Assembly (NCBI GenBank): GCA_025998735.1
Contig: BNWJ01000003.1
Location: 1 to 49,445 of the forward strand
Length of the DNA stretch: 49,445 nucleotides
From: Alphaproteobacteria bacterium
GTDB taxonomy: Bacteria; Pseudomonadota; Alphaproteobacteria; UBA3830
Reading direction: 5' to 3'
The notes under the pieces were generated by a model. That model was not told the origin of the DNA, searched no databases, and worked only from the letters and a program-made list of their open reading frames with translations. Within the stretch, counting starts at the first letter, position 1; each line of letters begins with the position of its first letter. The translations under genes and the position numbers were made by a program. Shown one piece after another: positions 24,471 to 33,744 of this stretch.

Positions 24471-25751
24471 ATGGCGGCAAATTACAAAAAACATAACGTT
24501 GCAGGAGAGGAGTATCGCTCATATGTTCCTTTTGATCTTCCAATTGAGGTTAAGCTCGATTCATTTTGCAGCCTTATGGAGCAAGCTACCCTCGTTTTGT
24601 CGAAACTTGATAATTTGGCTGGAAGTCTTCCAAATACCAATCTGTTTTTATATATGTACGTTCGCAAGGAAGCAGTTCTATCATCACAAATAGAGGGAAC
24701 TCAGAGTTCTTTGAATGATCTGATTCTATTCGAACATAATCAAAAGCCAAATGTAGCAATATCGGATGTCACGGAAGTTTCTCGCTATGTTGCAGCTCTT
24801 GATTATGGCGTAAAACAATTAAATGAAGGGTTTCCATTGTGTTTAAGATTAATCAGGGAAATACATTCAATACTGCTAAGTAAGACAAGAGGAGCGGAAT
24901 GTCTTCCTGGAGAGTTCAGAACTTCTCAAAACTGGATTGGTGGAACGCGCCCAGGCAATGCTATATTTGTCCCTCCGGAGCCTGCGATTGTATTGAATTG
25001 TCTATCAAATTTAGAATTGTATATTCATTCGGAGGGTACTCCTACTTTAATAAAGGCGGCAGTAGCTCACTTGCAATTTGAGACAATTCATCCGTTTCTG
25101 GACGGAAATGGTCGCATCGGAAGAATGTTGATAATCTTGATTTTGTATAATTTCGGATTAATAAAAAATCCGATTTTGTATCTGAGCCTGTATTTTAAGG
25201 AAAACAGAAATACGTACTATTCATTGCTGAATGAAGTGAGAATAAAGGGAAATTGGGAAGATTGGATACGCTTCTTCCTAGAAGGCATAATTGCGGTTTC
25301 CGAGCAGGGAGTTTCTATAATTTCAAAAATAAATGCTTTATTTGATGAATGCCAGAAAAAAATCGAAAAAACGGGAAGACGAAGATTTTCAATGCAAATT
25401 ATGCTGGAATATCTGAAAAAAATGCCGGTTACCACCGCAACAATTGCCGCTGATAAGCTAAAGATGTCAGTTCCAAGCGCAAGAGCAGCACTCAATACTT
25501 TGGCTGATCTCGGAATTGTAAAATCATATGATATCGATAAGCGCAGCAAACGTTACGAGTTTCAACAATACAGCGCGTCATTGGATCCGATGTCTGCGAC
25601 ACAGGCGCTAATGGCTTCGCCTCCTTCTTCATTGTGTGCGAGCACTATCTCCGATGTTGAAGGTGCTTCAGCAAGAGTAAACGCTCGTGTCGCAGACACC
25701 GAAGCAGAAAGCGAATCCAACGTCACGTTGGCAGGTGTGGCAGACGCATGA
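24471..25751 (+). CDS. Fic family protein (Fic_N type) with C-terminal winged helix
   Basis: I start at ATG 24471 (MAANYKKHNVAGEEYRSY), as family members do; the TTG 21 bp earlier is weak. SSQIEGT is the class II inhibitory motif, and HPFLDGNGRIGR the catalytic motif about 150 residues later. MPVTTATIAADKLKMSVPSA is a winged-helix-like segment. From SASLDPM to the end, about 60 residues are encoded by a palindromic element (25591-25698, inverted relative to that in the Fic gene at 2333) and by a 15-bp palindrome (SNVTLAG). The stop overlaps the ATG of a truncated resolvase. Confidence 0.88.
   Translation: MAANYKKHNVAGEEYRSYVPFDLPIEVKLDSFCSLMEQATLVLSKLDNLAGSLPNTNLFLYMYVRKEAVLSSQIEGTQSSLNDLILFEHNQKPNVAISDVTEVSRYVAALDYGVKQLNEGFPLCLRLIREIHSILLSKTRGAECLPGEFRTSQNWIGGTRPGNAIFVPPEPAIVLNCLSNLELYIHSEGTPTLIKAAVAHLQFETIHPFLDGNGRIGRMLIILILYNFGLIKNPILYLSLYFKENRNTYYSLLNEVRIKGNWEDWIRFFLEGIIAVSEQGVSIISKINALFDECQKKIEKTGRRRFSMQIMLEYLKKMPVTTATIAADKLKMSVPSARAALNTLADLGIVKSYDIDKRSKRYEFQQYSASLDPMSATQALMASPPSSLCASTISDVEGASARVNARVADTEAESESNVTLAGVADA
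25591..25698. repeat. Palindromic element inside the Fic 3' end, best-preserved copy
   Basis: The 108-bp element is bounded by perfect 12-bp inverted repeats TGTCTGCGACAC / GTGTCGCAGACA. The same family lies in opposite orientation in the Fic gene at 2333; both orientations leave the host frame open. Confidence 0.85.
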
Positions 25752-25931
25752 ATGTTGGATATGCAAGAACATCTACGGCCGATCAAGTCGCTGGCATGGA
25801 GCGTCAGATCGAGGAACTGAAGAGGAGCGGGTGCGAAAAAATTTACAGCGAGCATGTATCTTCAGTAGCAGATCGAGAGCAATTAAAGGCGGCGCTTGAT
25901 TTTGTTCGGGAAGAGGACACCTTTGTGGTAA
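25748..25931 (+). pseudogene. Truncated serine resolvase
   Basis: It copies the first 60 codons of the resolvase at 3424 (about ten base changes), including ARTSTADQ with the catalytic serine. Homology ends at GTGGTAA, seven bases before an inverted-repeat element. No DNA-binding domain remains, so it cannot be functional. Confidence 0.85.
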
Positions 25932-25937
25932 GGATCT

Positions 25938-26024
25938 GTGTGAAAATAACTTGAACTTTTGTCTTGCGGAAATGCTGTAATTCCATGCAACACACCTCGC
26001 TGAAAGTTCATTTTATTTTCGCAC
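25938..26024. mobile_element. 87-bp inverted-repeat element
   Basis: GTGTGAAAATAACTTGAACTT at the left pairs with AAGTTCATTTTATTTTCGCAC at the right, with a 45-bp middle. It lies where the resolvase copy is cut off. I see no coding capacity. Confidence 0.6.
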
Positions 26025-26026
26025 GA

Positions 26027-26080
26027 AGCCTAAAGGGCAAGGATTCCAATTCCCGAAGGAACGGATGGTTTCTGCTCGAC
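26027..26080 (-). mobile_element. Right-end relic of the IS200/IS605-derived element
   Basis: CCTAAAGGGCAAGGATTCCAA then TTCCCGAAGGAACGG and GGTTTCTGCT match, inverted, the last 50 bp of the full copies. It abuts the stop codon of the autotransporter. Confidence 0.7.
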
Positions 26081-29000
26081 CTACAAATTAATGGAAGCGC
26101 CGAGTTTAATGGAGAATCCTTCAGTTCCACCGCTAAATTTCGAGACTTTGAGGTTGAGCTCACCAAAATCTGTTGTTTTGCGAACGGACGCACTGTATTC
26201 CGCACGAGTCTTGGCACGTTTTGCGTAGGACACTTGTGAATCGCCGCTATCGCGTCCTTCGAGGAATCTATGATTTAATTTAACGCCGACATTTGCGCTG
26301 AGATCTTTATTTTCAAAATGTAGATTCAGTCCCGGCGCAGCGTTTGTTTCGCATATGTTTTTAGTCCGGATATTTGTTGTAGTTTGAGTTTTTGCGTCCT
26401 TAAACTTTATATCATCAGAAGCTATAACAGATGCGTCCGCCTGAAGGGTAGGGACCAGCGAAATCTCGTCGCTCAATTTAATATTGGCCATTAACTTTGT
26501 TCCGACGGAGAGCACATGATTTCTTATGCTGATATCTGGTTCATTATAGTCAGTTTTCAGGAACTCGTAGGAGGCCAACACATTAACTGAGAAAGCGTTA
26601 TGTATCCAGGAGCCTTTTACACCGACTATCACTCCATTGGATTTAGCTTGCGCACTAGAAAAATCAAGCTTTGTCCTTTGGAGTCCTGCAAATACGGTTG
26701 GAACAAAGGAAAATCCTCCACTGCACTTGATTGCATCCCAATCATAACCGAATACTGTTCCATAGTTTTTTGCTTTGAGCTTGGAAGAATCTCCTATTTT
26801 TGTATCGGTGGACGACATAAACGTTCTGTTCCACACGGAGCGTTTCCCAGTAGGTTTACGATAATCGATTGAACCCAAGTGATCGGCTGAATCCCAGGAA
26901 TCGGCTGAATCCTCTGTTTCGCAAACGACATCGTAGAAGCTGCTTATATTATCCGTGGAATGGAATAGCTGCATTAAATTCTCTTCGGAAGATTCACTGC
27001 CACCTGAAGATCCACCACCTGAAGATCCCGAGCGTTTTTTTAGAATCACATAGTGGTGTACCATACCACCTTCCTCACTTCTACCGCTATAGACATCATA
27101 TACCAAATCTGGATCGGCGTTTGCCAGTTCCACTTTTATGCCCGGATCTAAGGAAAAGTTCACGTCTCCTCTATCGCTTGCGCTTAGATAATTCAGCACC
27201 TCGAATTTATATTCATCTTGTGGAGCATTAGCGATAAAGAACGATGTTTCATGTACTCCTTTATAATTGTCTGGTTTAAGCACTTCAGCTTTGTACTCGT
27301 CTAGACCAGAAGGGTCCACTGCATCGAGTGGTTTTACCTGGAGTTGAACTCTTAGTGGATCAACGAACTTAAGGCCAACGATGTTTATTTTGCTACCAGG
27401 ATCAAAATTGTCGAGAGTTATGCGATCGGACGCACGTATATCATTTGGTGATTCAGTTCTGTCGATGCTCAGCATATTGTCAGCAAATTTATATTCAGGA
27501 GCTAGATCCAGAAACCAGTTCATTCCATCTGTGATGGAACTCAAGTGATTAAAATGAATATCTGTTATGGTTTTATCCTGCGTATCGAGCCAGGAGCCGA
27601 ACTCTGCATCTTGGAACCACATTGTCGTAACAGTGCTGTAGTCGGTTCCTGACGGAAGTTCCTTTTGGGAGCGAAGTGTACCTCCCATGATACGTAGTTT
27701 TCCTGTAAAGCGGGTATTATTATTGATTATCATTGTACCTTCAACATCCGCATCTTCCAGCTCTGCATTAACACATTCTATAGTGCTGGTCGCTCCTTTT
27801 CTAGTGCGCAGTTTTTTGAATTTTCTGCTGCCGTCGCTATTGGCGTCTGTTGTGATGACTGTTATGCCATTTTTGAATTCGTAACCTTCACTGATTCCGC
27901 CCTCACCAGTATGTATTGTTGCTCGTCCTTGTGGATTATCTTTCAACGAGCCACCTTCGAATTTTACAAATTTAACAGCTCCGCAGAACATTTTTCCTTC
28001 GTACCTTCCCTCCTCTCTTTTTACATCGACTGTTGCATTATCCAGGACGTACGTTGTGCCATAAAATTTAGAGCAATCGCCTTTTAGAAAGATCTTGGAG
28101 TTTTCCCTTATGATGACATTGCCATCCCCGCCCTCGCTGGCATTGCCATTTTCGCTTGATATATTTCCGTAGATAGAGAATGTCCGGTTTTCCTCTCTAT
28201 TTTCACTTAAGTCGACATCTAGGACGGAGCTTTTTCCAGACAGGCGTATGTCTGGCTTATTTGCACGATCCTGCTCGCCTCCACGCCAGATGGCTCGAGT
28301 TAGTTTAGCGCGATCCATCAGATCCGAATCTGAACATATTACGTTGTCACCTTTAATTAAAACCGTTCCACCGAACATTTTGGCATTTTCAGAAAAGTCT
28401 GAGATGGTATCCTTCTCGAAGGTTGCTACTCCCTTAAATCCAGAGTTATCGCCTTCGAAATTGGTTCTGGAGTTTTCTCTTATAATAACATTGCCTTCTG
28501 GAACATACTCGCCGTCATTACCCATTTCGCTTTTTATGGATCTATGAATTGTAGATGTATCTTCATTTTCATTTACGCTCAGCTTAAGATCTAGGGTGGA
28601 GTCGGCTCCAAACAAAGTTATGTCCGACTTTTGGCTTAAGTCTTTAAATTCTCCCTCAAATTTTACTATACCGCCATTTCTAATCTCAATGGGTCCTCCG
28701 AATACGTGTGCAGTCTTGGAAAAGCTTGCGGTTGTTGGACCACCGACTCTAAATGTTCCTCTGAATCCAGTATTATTTCCAGTGTAGTCCATCGCTGCTA
28801 CCCCACTGCCGATATCAGGATATGCCGAGTCACTTTGTATGATGTACACATCCTTATTATCGTCTTCAGAGTTTGCCAGTGGCGTTGATAGCGATGTTTC
28901 CAGGGTACCTCTCGAACTAGGATCTGTTACACACAGATTAATAGGCATCCTAATCTGTGTGTTAGTATCCTTATAATAGACTCCTACCTCAAGATTTCTC

Positions 29001-32000
29001 ATTCCTGAATCGGGACTTAACGATTGTACGACTTCTTCAAGAATTGGAGAGCTTCCTTCTATAAATTTGTCATTGCCATCTTTTGATTGACTAGAGAGCT
29101 CTTCTATAGGATCGCCATCTTCCGCAGAATCAGAGCTATCTGTCGTAGATTTTCTAGAAACGCCATCGTCATCGCCATCGCCATCGCCATCTTCTGGTTG
29201 CGTAGAGCTACCTTTTGGTTGCAAGAGGAAATTGATCAACTTTGCCTTGCATTTGCTGATAAGCTCAACTAGACCACCGCCCTTTGCTTCCTTGGTGATA
29301 TCTTCAGGCATGACATCCGGCAAACGCGCATCGTCTTCATGAACGCACACATGCGCATCCTTATCAAAGACAAGGTTGTGATCAATGGAAATGACATGTT
29401 TTTGTCCGACATTAGAAAAGTCAGCAGGCGTTGCTGCATCATGCCCCACTTGTGTAAGCAATGCATCCCGTCCAAATACAAGAGTACCATTCAGGATAAT
29501 TCTGTTGAAGCCACTGCTTCCAAATCCCGATCTTCCGCTTTCGGGTGTACAGTATGCTCCATCTACAAACATCAATGTTCCGTTGTTGGCGACATTGATG
29601 TTTTTAAAGAGGGTTCCCGTATTTAATGAGGCGTCCCAAACTTCCGTACCATTCATCGTGATTGTTGTGTCTCCATCTGTGACATTCAACGTATTGGTGT
29701 TAAATTTCCAACCTTCATGCTCTTGTTCAAGATAGATTGTCTTGGCTCTAACCTCATTCGCAAAGAAATCAATTGTTCCGCCTCCACCGCCAGAGCCACC
29801 AGCAGAGCCCAATGTGCCAACGGAGCCATCGAGGCCATCGAGGCCATCGATGACAGATACATTATCGGCGATAATTCTTTCGCGGACGTCCACTTTTACA
29901 TCTCCGCCGTCACCACCAGCGCGGCCAGGAGCATCAGAACTTCCAGGCGACCGATTAGTACCGTTGCCACCATCACCACCGGCACCACCACATATATACA
30001 TGTCGTGCGTATCGATAATATTGGACGCTAAAGTTGTTATTTCGAAAGCGTTGCCGCCACCGCCTCCTCTACTAGAACCGGCCGTGCTTCCAGCATTGCC
30101 ACCAGTGCCACCCCTTATAAGTATGGAAGGAACACCGTCGGAGATGGAGGTTGTCTTGATATTGCGCGCTGTCAAAATTGTCATTCCGTCAGCGTCGCCG
30201 CCAGCGCCGCCGTCCGCGCGAATTGAGTCACCACCAGCGCCGCCGGTGCCACCTTCTAGCGTTATAGTTGCTGCATTGATACTATCAGCAGCCTCCAAAA
30301 TTGCTATTCCTATGGAGTGGCCGCCACCGCCAGCATGGCTGCTGCCACCACCTGCACTACCGCCGCCACCACCACCGCCACCAGAGCCACCTTTTATAGA
30401 TACCGCTGCGTCGATTGCGCTGATATTAGTGGCCTTTAACGCTGTTGTTCCCGACGCGCTGCCGCCGGTGCCCGCGGCGCCACCACTTAGTACCACAGCA
30501 CCACCGTTGCCACCAGTGCCACCTGTTAAAGATATGCTGGTACTTGCATTGATATTGGTAGCCTCCAAAGTTGCGTTTCCTTCCGCACGGCCGCCACCAC
30601 CAGCATGGCTGCCGCCGCCGCCAATGCCGCCTTCACCGCCAATGCCACCATCTATGAATATGGCGCTTACATTGATATCATGAGCCTTCAAAATAGCGTT
30701 TGCTTCACCGGTACTACCGCCATTTGCTCCCTCATGGCGACTGTTAATGACCGTGCCGCTATTGCTGCCACCTATGTCACCTCTGCCAGCTTTGCCGGAT
30801 TTTACATGGAGACTGCTAGGAGCAGCATCGATTCTATAGGCCTCCAGCATTGCGGAGCCACCATAGCCGCCACCGCCACCGCCAGCACTGACGCTGCTTA
30901 TATTGCTTTCCTTACCTGCGTGGCTGCCGTTGCCACCAATTACATAGATCCTACTGTTAACAGCAGAGGCAGAGTTGGAGATAGTGTTAACCTTCGCAGT
31001 TGCGTTGCCACCATTTCCGCCACCAAAGCTACCGCCACCTTGACCACCGATCACACGGAAATCAGTGAAACTATTAATAGCATTAGCTATCAGATTCGCA
31101 AAGCCACCATTACCACCACTGCCACCGCCAGCGGAACCACCAGAATCAACGGCGCTTGCTCCAGCACCGTTACCACCAATTGTATAGATGGGGCGAACAG
31201 AGGAAATATTCTTAGCCTTCAGGATTGCATTACCACCAGCTCCTCCATTGCCATCATGACCGCTAACGGTATGCTTGCTCAAGCCGCCACCACCACCAAT
31301 TACAGTAAGATTGTCCGAATCATTAGCGCCATTTATGTTAATGTCATTCATTTCCATAATTGCGTTGCCGCCATTGCCTCCGTTAGAACGGACATGGCCG
31401 CCGTCACCGCCAAAGCCACCGCCTACGTGCAGAGACCCTGTAGAATACAAAGGTATCGTACTACCCACACCTCCTGTTCGATTTACGTAAGCCAGTCCGC
31501 CGTCACCACCACCGCAACCATTGCCAGGAGGAGCACCCCTACTACCATCACATCCTTTATTGCCGCCATCCGAACCTTCGCCACCTCCCCAACCACAACC
31601 TCCTCCATCTTTGCCGTCTCGGCCCGCCTCATTGCTATTCACCCACAAACTGCTGTTACGTTGAACATGTCCGCCGCCACCACCGCCGCCGCTGCCGCCG
31701 CCATAATTATCACCGGCACTACCGCCTTTATTCGCGCCACACTGGTCATACTTTACGGTGCCATTTACATCAATAGAACACGCTGTAACGCCGCCACTGC
31801 CACCGTTTGCGCCGCCAGCACCACAATTTGAGTTGCTGCAGCTACTACCGCCGCCGCCGCCGCCGCCGCCGCCAATTACGTAATAAGGATAATCAGCAAA
31901 CACCTGAGTTGGAAAAAATGTGGAAATAGCTAAAAGTGCCGCCAGCGTGACGCCGGCCCCGCATCCTCTAAAAGTGCGGTTTGCTGCACGTGCCGCACGC

Positions 32001-33100
32001 ACACTAGTGATATTGCCGCTAGCTTCGGTGCATGTCGATTGTATTTGCAACGCTGGATTCTCAGAAGCAAACGTTCGTCCGCCATGTACCTTCAGCGCCC
32101 TGTTTTTCCGATCATGCAGTTCCCAGAGACACTGCTTCATATCGTCGCGGAAAAACGGATGCCTCAGCAAATTGTGAAACGTCTCGGCGTCAAACGACTG
32201 TAAATACATTTCTAGATAATCTTTTAGCGTTTCTTGAGCGTGTTTTGTGGTGGATTTATAGCTCAGGAGCAGATGGTGCGCCTTACAAACGTAGTAGGAC
32301 GTCATCACTTCCGGAGTCACTTGTCTATATTGCAGCCATTTTTCGCAGATTTCCATGGCCGAAAGCGTTTGCAGACGCCGCTTGTCCGTTAGGCGGGATA
32401 TGTATGAGTCTTCGTAGTGGTAGGTGTAGAGTTCCCTATCGATAAAGCCAATACTCCACGCCGTGCAAAGATTGGCCGTAACAAATGCCAAATCCTCTCC
32501 AACCATTGTAGATGGAAAATCCATGCCGGCAGATATGATATTTTCGCGGCGGAAAAATTTGTTCCAGGTGGCATTGGTTGTTGTTAAAACAGATGGAAAT
32601 TCTTCGACAGTAAAGGTATCGCTTGGACGCGCCGCCATTACTCTCTCGTCGTAATCCACCCACGGCTGAAGGCCATCCACCCCGGGAACTACCTGATTAT
32701 AGCGGAACATCACAACATCTCGGCCGTCACAAGCCTGAAGTAGATCGAAATTTCTGAAATTATCGACCATGGCAGCATCGTCGGCGTCCACAAACCATAC
32801 ATACTCGCCGGTGGCCTCTGCCAAGCCTCGATTACGAGCCGGTCCAGGCCCTTCGTTCTTTTTCTGACGGATTAATCGCAGATTATTGAAGACTTTCGTT
32901 AATTCCGTGACAATAGACGCAGTATTATCGCTGGATGCATCGTCCACCACAATGATTTCATGGGCCGTTTGACTTAAGGCGGCATTTATAGACTCCAAAC
33001 ATCGCCGAATGGTTTTCTCCGCGTTGTAGGCAGGAATTACGACACTCAGCGCATGCGGCACAGCTGTTGCTTCACATTCAGAACTAAAAATATTCGCCAT
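26081..33100 (-). CDS. Glycosyltransferase family 2 fused in frame to a glycine-rich autotransporter
   Basis: One frame of 2339 codons from ATG 33100 (MANIFSSE). Codons 1-320: GT2 domain with ALSVVIPAYNAEKTI, EIIVVDDASSDN, GPGPARNRGLAEATGEYVWF and the metal-binding VDADD. Then a signal peptide in mid-protein (32002-31895: RTFRGCG, hydrophobic VTLAALLAISTFF, cleavage after QVFA). The passenger has a dozen or more units of about 60 residues with GGxGGxGG blocks and N-ho-x-A strands, then a parallel-beta type stretch. The last 280 residues form the outer-membrane barrel (VWNRTFMSSTDTKIG, YGTVFGYDWD, GGFSFVPTVFAG). It ends SIKLGASINL with no terminal aromatic residue. Either two genes merged, with an internal GTG at 32002 for the autotransporter, or a real fusion. 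Confidence 0.85.
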   Translation of the reverse strand: MANIFSSECEATAVPHALSVVIPAYNAEKTIRRCLESINAALSQTAHEIIVVDDASSDNTASIVTELTKVFNNLRLIRQKKNEGPGPARNRGLAEATGEYVWFVDADDAAMVDNFRNFDLLQACDGRDVVMFRYNQVVPGVDGLQPWVDYDERVMAARPSDTFTVEEFPSVLTTTNATWNKFFRRENIISAGMDFPSTMVGEDLAFVTANLCTAWSIGFIDRELYTYHYEDSYISRLTDKRRLQTLSAMEICEKWLQYRQVTPEVMTSYYVCKAHHLLLSYKSTTKHAQETLKDYLEMYLQSFDAETFHNLLRHPFFRDDMKQCLWELHDRKNRALKVHGGRTFASENPALQIQSTCTEASGNITSVRAARAANRTFRGCGAGVTLAALLAISTFFPTQVFADYPYYVIGGGGGGGGGSSCSNSNCGAGGANGGSGGVTACSIDVNGTVKYDQCGANKGGSAGDNYGGGSGGGGGGGHVQRNSSLWVNSNEAGRDGKDGGGCGWGGGEGSDGGNKGCDGSRGAPPGNGCGGGDGGLAYVNRTGGVGSTIPLYSTGSLHVGGGFGGDGGHVRSNGGNGGNAIMEMNDININGANDSDNLTVIGGGGGLSKHTVSGHDGNGGAGGNAILKAKNISSVRPIYTIGGNGAGASAVDSGGSAGGGSGGNGGFANLIANAINSFTDFRVIGGQGGGSFGGGNGGNATAKVNTISNSASAVNSRIYVIGGNGSHAGKESNISSVSAGGGGGGYGGSAMLEAYRIDAAPSSLHVKSGKAGRGDIGGSNSGTVINSRHEGANGGSTGEANAILKAHDINVSAIFIDGGIGGEGGIGGGGSHAGGGGRAEGNATLEATNINASTSISLTGGTGGNGGAVVLSGGAAGTGGSASGTTALKATNISAIDAAVSIKGGSGGGGGGGGSAGGGSSHAGGGGHSIGIAILEAADSINAATITLEGGTGGAGGDSIRADGGAGGDADGMTILTARNIKTTSISDGVPSILIRGGTGGNAGSTAGSSRGGGGGNAFEITTLASNIIDTHDMYICGGAGGDGGNGTNRSPGSSDAPGRAGGDGGDVKVDVRERIIADNVSVIDGLDGLDGSVGTLGSAGGSGGGGGTIDFFANEVRAKTIYLEQEHEGWKFNTNTLNVTDGDTTITMNGTEVWDASLNTGTLFKNINVANNGTLMFVDGAYCTPESGRSGFGSSGFNRIILNGTLVFGRDALLTQVGHDAATPADFSNVGQKHVISIDHNLVFDKDAHVCVHEDDARLPDVMPEDITKEAKGGGLVELISKCKAKLINFLLQPKGSSTQPEDGDGDGDDDGVSRKSTTDSSDSAEDGDPIEELSSQSKDGNDKFIEGSSPILEEVVQSLSPDSGMRNLEVGVYYKDTNTQIRMPINLCVTDPSSRGTLETSLSTPLANSEDDNKDVYIIQSDSAYPDIGSGVAAMDYTGNNTGFRGTFRVGGPTTASFSKTAHVFGGPIEIRNGGIVKFEGEFKDLSQKSDITLFGADSTLDLKLSVNENEDTSTIHRSIKSEMGNDGEYVPEGNVIIRENSRTNFEGDNSGFKGVATFEKDTISDFSENAKMFGGTVLIKGDNVICSDSDLMDRAKLTRAIWRGGEQDRANKPDIRLSGKSSVLDVDLSENREENRTFSIYGNISSENGNASEGGDGNVIIRENSKIFLKGDCSKFYGTTYVLDNATVDVKREEGRYEGKMFCGAVKFVKFEGGSLKDNPQGRATIHTGEGGISEGYEFKNGITVITTDANSDGSRKFKKLRTRKGATSTIECVNAELEDADVEGTMIINNNTRFTGKLRIMGGTLRSQKELPSGTDYSTVTTMWFQDAEFGSWLDTQDKTITDIHFNHLSSITDGMNWFLDLAPEYKFADNMLSIDRTESPNDIRASDRITLDNFDPGSKINIVGLKFVDPLRVQLQVKPLDAVDPSGLDEYKAEVLKPDNYKGVHETSFFIANAPQDEYKFEVLNYLSASDRGDVNFSLDPGIKVELANADPDLVYDVYSGRSEEGGMVHHYVILKKRSGSSGGGSSGGSESSEENLMQLFHSTDNISSFYDVVCETEDSADSWDSADHLGSIDYRKPTGKRSVWNRTFMSSTDTKIGDSSKLKAKNYGTVFGYDWDAIKCSGGFSFVPTVFAGLQRTKLDFSSAQAKSNGVIVGVKGSWIHNAFSVNVLASYEFLKTDYNEPDISIRNHVLSVGTKLMANIKLSDEISLVPTLQADASVIASDDIKFKDAKTQTTTNIRTKNICETNAAPGLNLHFENKDLSANVGVKLNHRFLEGRDSGDSQVSYAKRAKTRAEYSASVRKTTDFGELNLKVSKFSGGTEGFSIKLGASINL
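31895..32002 (-). other. Internal signal peptide and possible GTG start of the autotransporter
   Basis: From GTG 32002 the codons read VRAARAANRTFRGCGAG, then VTLAALLAISTFFPTQVFA: a charged start, a hydrophobic core and an AxA-like cleavage site, 36 residues in all. A separate start would give a normally secreted autotransporter. I see no strong ribosome site. The core AGVTLAA is encoded by a variant of the 15-bp palindrome (CCGGCGTCACGCTGG). Confidence 0.65.
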
Positions 33101-33189
33101 ACCAAAACCCCATAAAATACATTCCTGGGGGGTGTTGTAACATACCAATATTTAAGAAAAGGTTAAAAATTCAATTGCAATATTCATGC

Positions 33190-33342
33190 CTGGCAGTTGG
33201 TAGCGAAGCAGAAAACGCCAGTCCGGCTTGGACCGTCACGCTGGCCAGAGGGAATCCATCGGAACGGCATTTGACATCCGCCTTGCCCTAAAGGACGAGG
33301 ATTCCTAAGCTCCGAGAGCCCCGAAGGTTCCTGCTTCAGGAT
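33190..33342. repeat. Palindromic-element piece and IS200/605 right-end relic
   Basis: 33198-33244 (GCGAAGCAGAAAACGCCAGT, GACCGTCACGCTGG) matches the outer part of 1874-1930 inverted. 33272-33342 (GACATCCGCCTTGCCCTAAA, GGATTCCTAAGCTCC, GGTTCCTGCTTCA) is an inverted right end of the IS200/605-derived family. Confidence 0.65.
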
Positions 33343-33500
33343 CATGTACATATGTTGATATCGATTCCTCCAAAATATTCTGTAGCGGAAGTGATTGGAT
33401 ATATCAAAGGAAAATCAGCCATAGCCGTTGCAAGACAATTTGGAGACAAAAAGAAGAATTTCAATGGAGAATTGGTTCAAATGAAATTGGCGATTTTTAG
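33343..33500 (+). pseudogene. tnpA: IS200/IS605 TnpA (Y1 HUH transposase) fragment
   Basis: The plus strand reads DHVHMLISIPPKYSVAEV, then IGYIKGKSAIAVARQFG, the core of IS200-like transposases including the second half of the HUH region (HVH) and the IKGKSAI helix. After NFNGE the usual FWARGYFVSTVG is lost, and a MITE follows at 33510. The N-terminus and the C-terminal catalytic Tyr are missing. It is the only transposase trace for the many IS200/605-derived elements here, so mobility must come from elsewhere. Confidence 0.88.
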
Positions 33501-33509
33501 TTTAATTAT

Positions 33510-33637
33510 GGTGATAGCCGGAACAAGTCATGATATTGATTAGATTCCTGAAATCACAGTCTCTTAAATCACAGTCTCTTAGAGAGAGTGAAATTTCAGT
33601 GTTTTTATCTATATCATGACTTGTTCCGGCTATCACC
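33510..33637. mobile_element. GGTGATAGCC MITE, copy 1
   Basis: The 128-bp element has inverted repeats GGTGATAGCCGGAACAAG plus TCATGATAT at both ends and is flanked by an exact 8-bp duplication TTAATTAT (33502-33509, 33638-33645). Inside it has a short duplication of AAATCACAGTCTCTT. It has no coding content. Confidence 0.9.
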
Positions 33638-33744
33638 TTAATTATTGGCAGCCTTTGAGGCTGCTCACATCCGACAAGCTCCCGGCTCTGCCGGGACGTC
33701 ATGACATTTCTCTGCAAGAATTCCACAACTTCTGTAAGTGGAGC

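Noticed and set aside
29742..31831. Two long plus-strand open frames (313 and 408 codons) rich in Pro, Ala and Thr
   Set aside because: They lie opposite the glycine-rich passenger; GGN/GCN repeats leave the other strand open. No start signal and no domain.
33352..33543. A 63-residue open frame as an independent small protein
   Set aside because: It is the remainder of IS200 TnpA joined to MITE sequence (IAGTSHDID is encoded by the MITE end).
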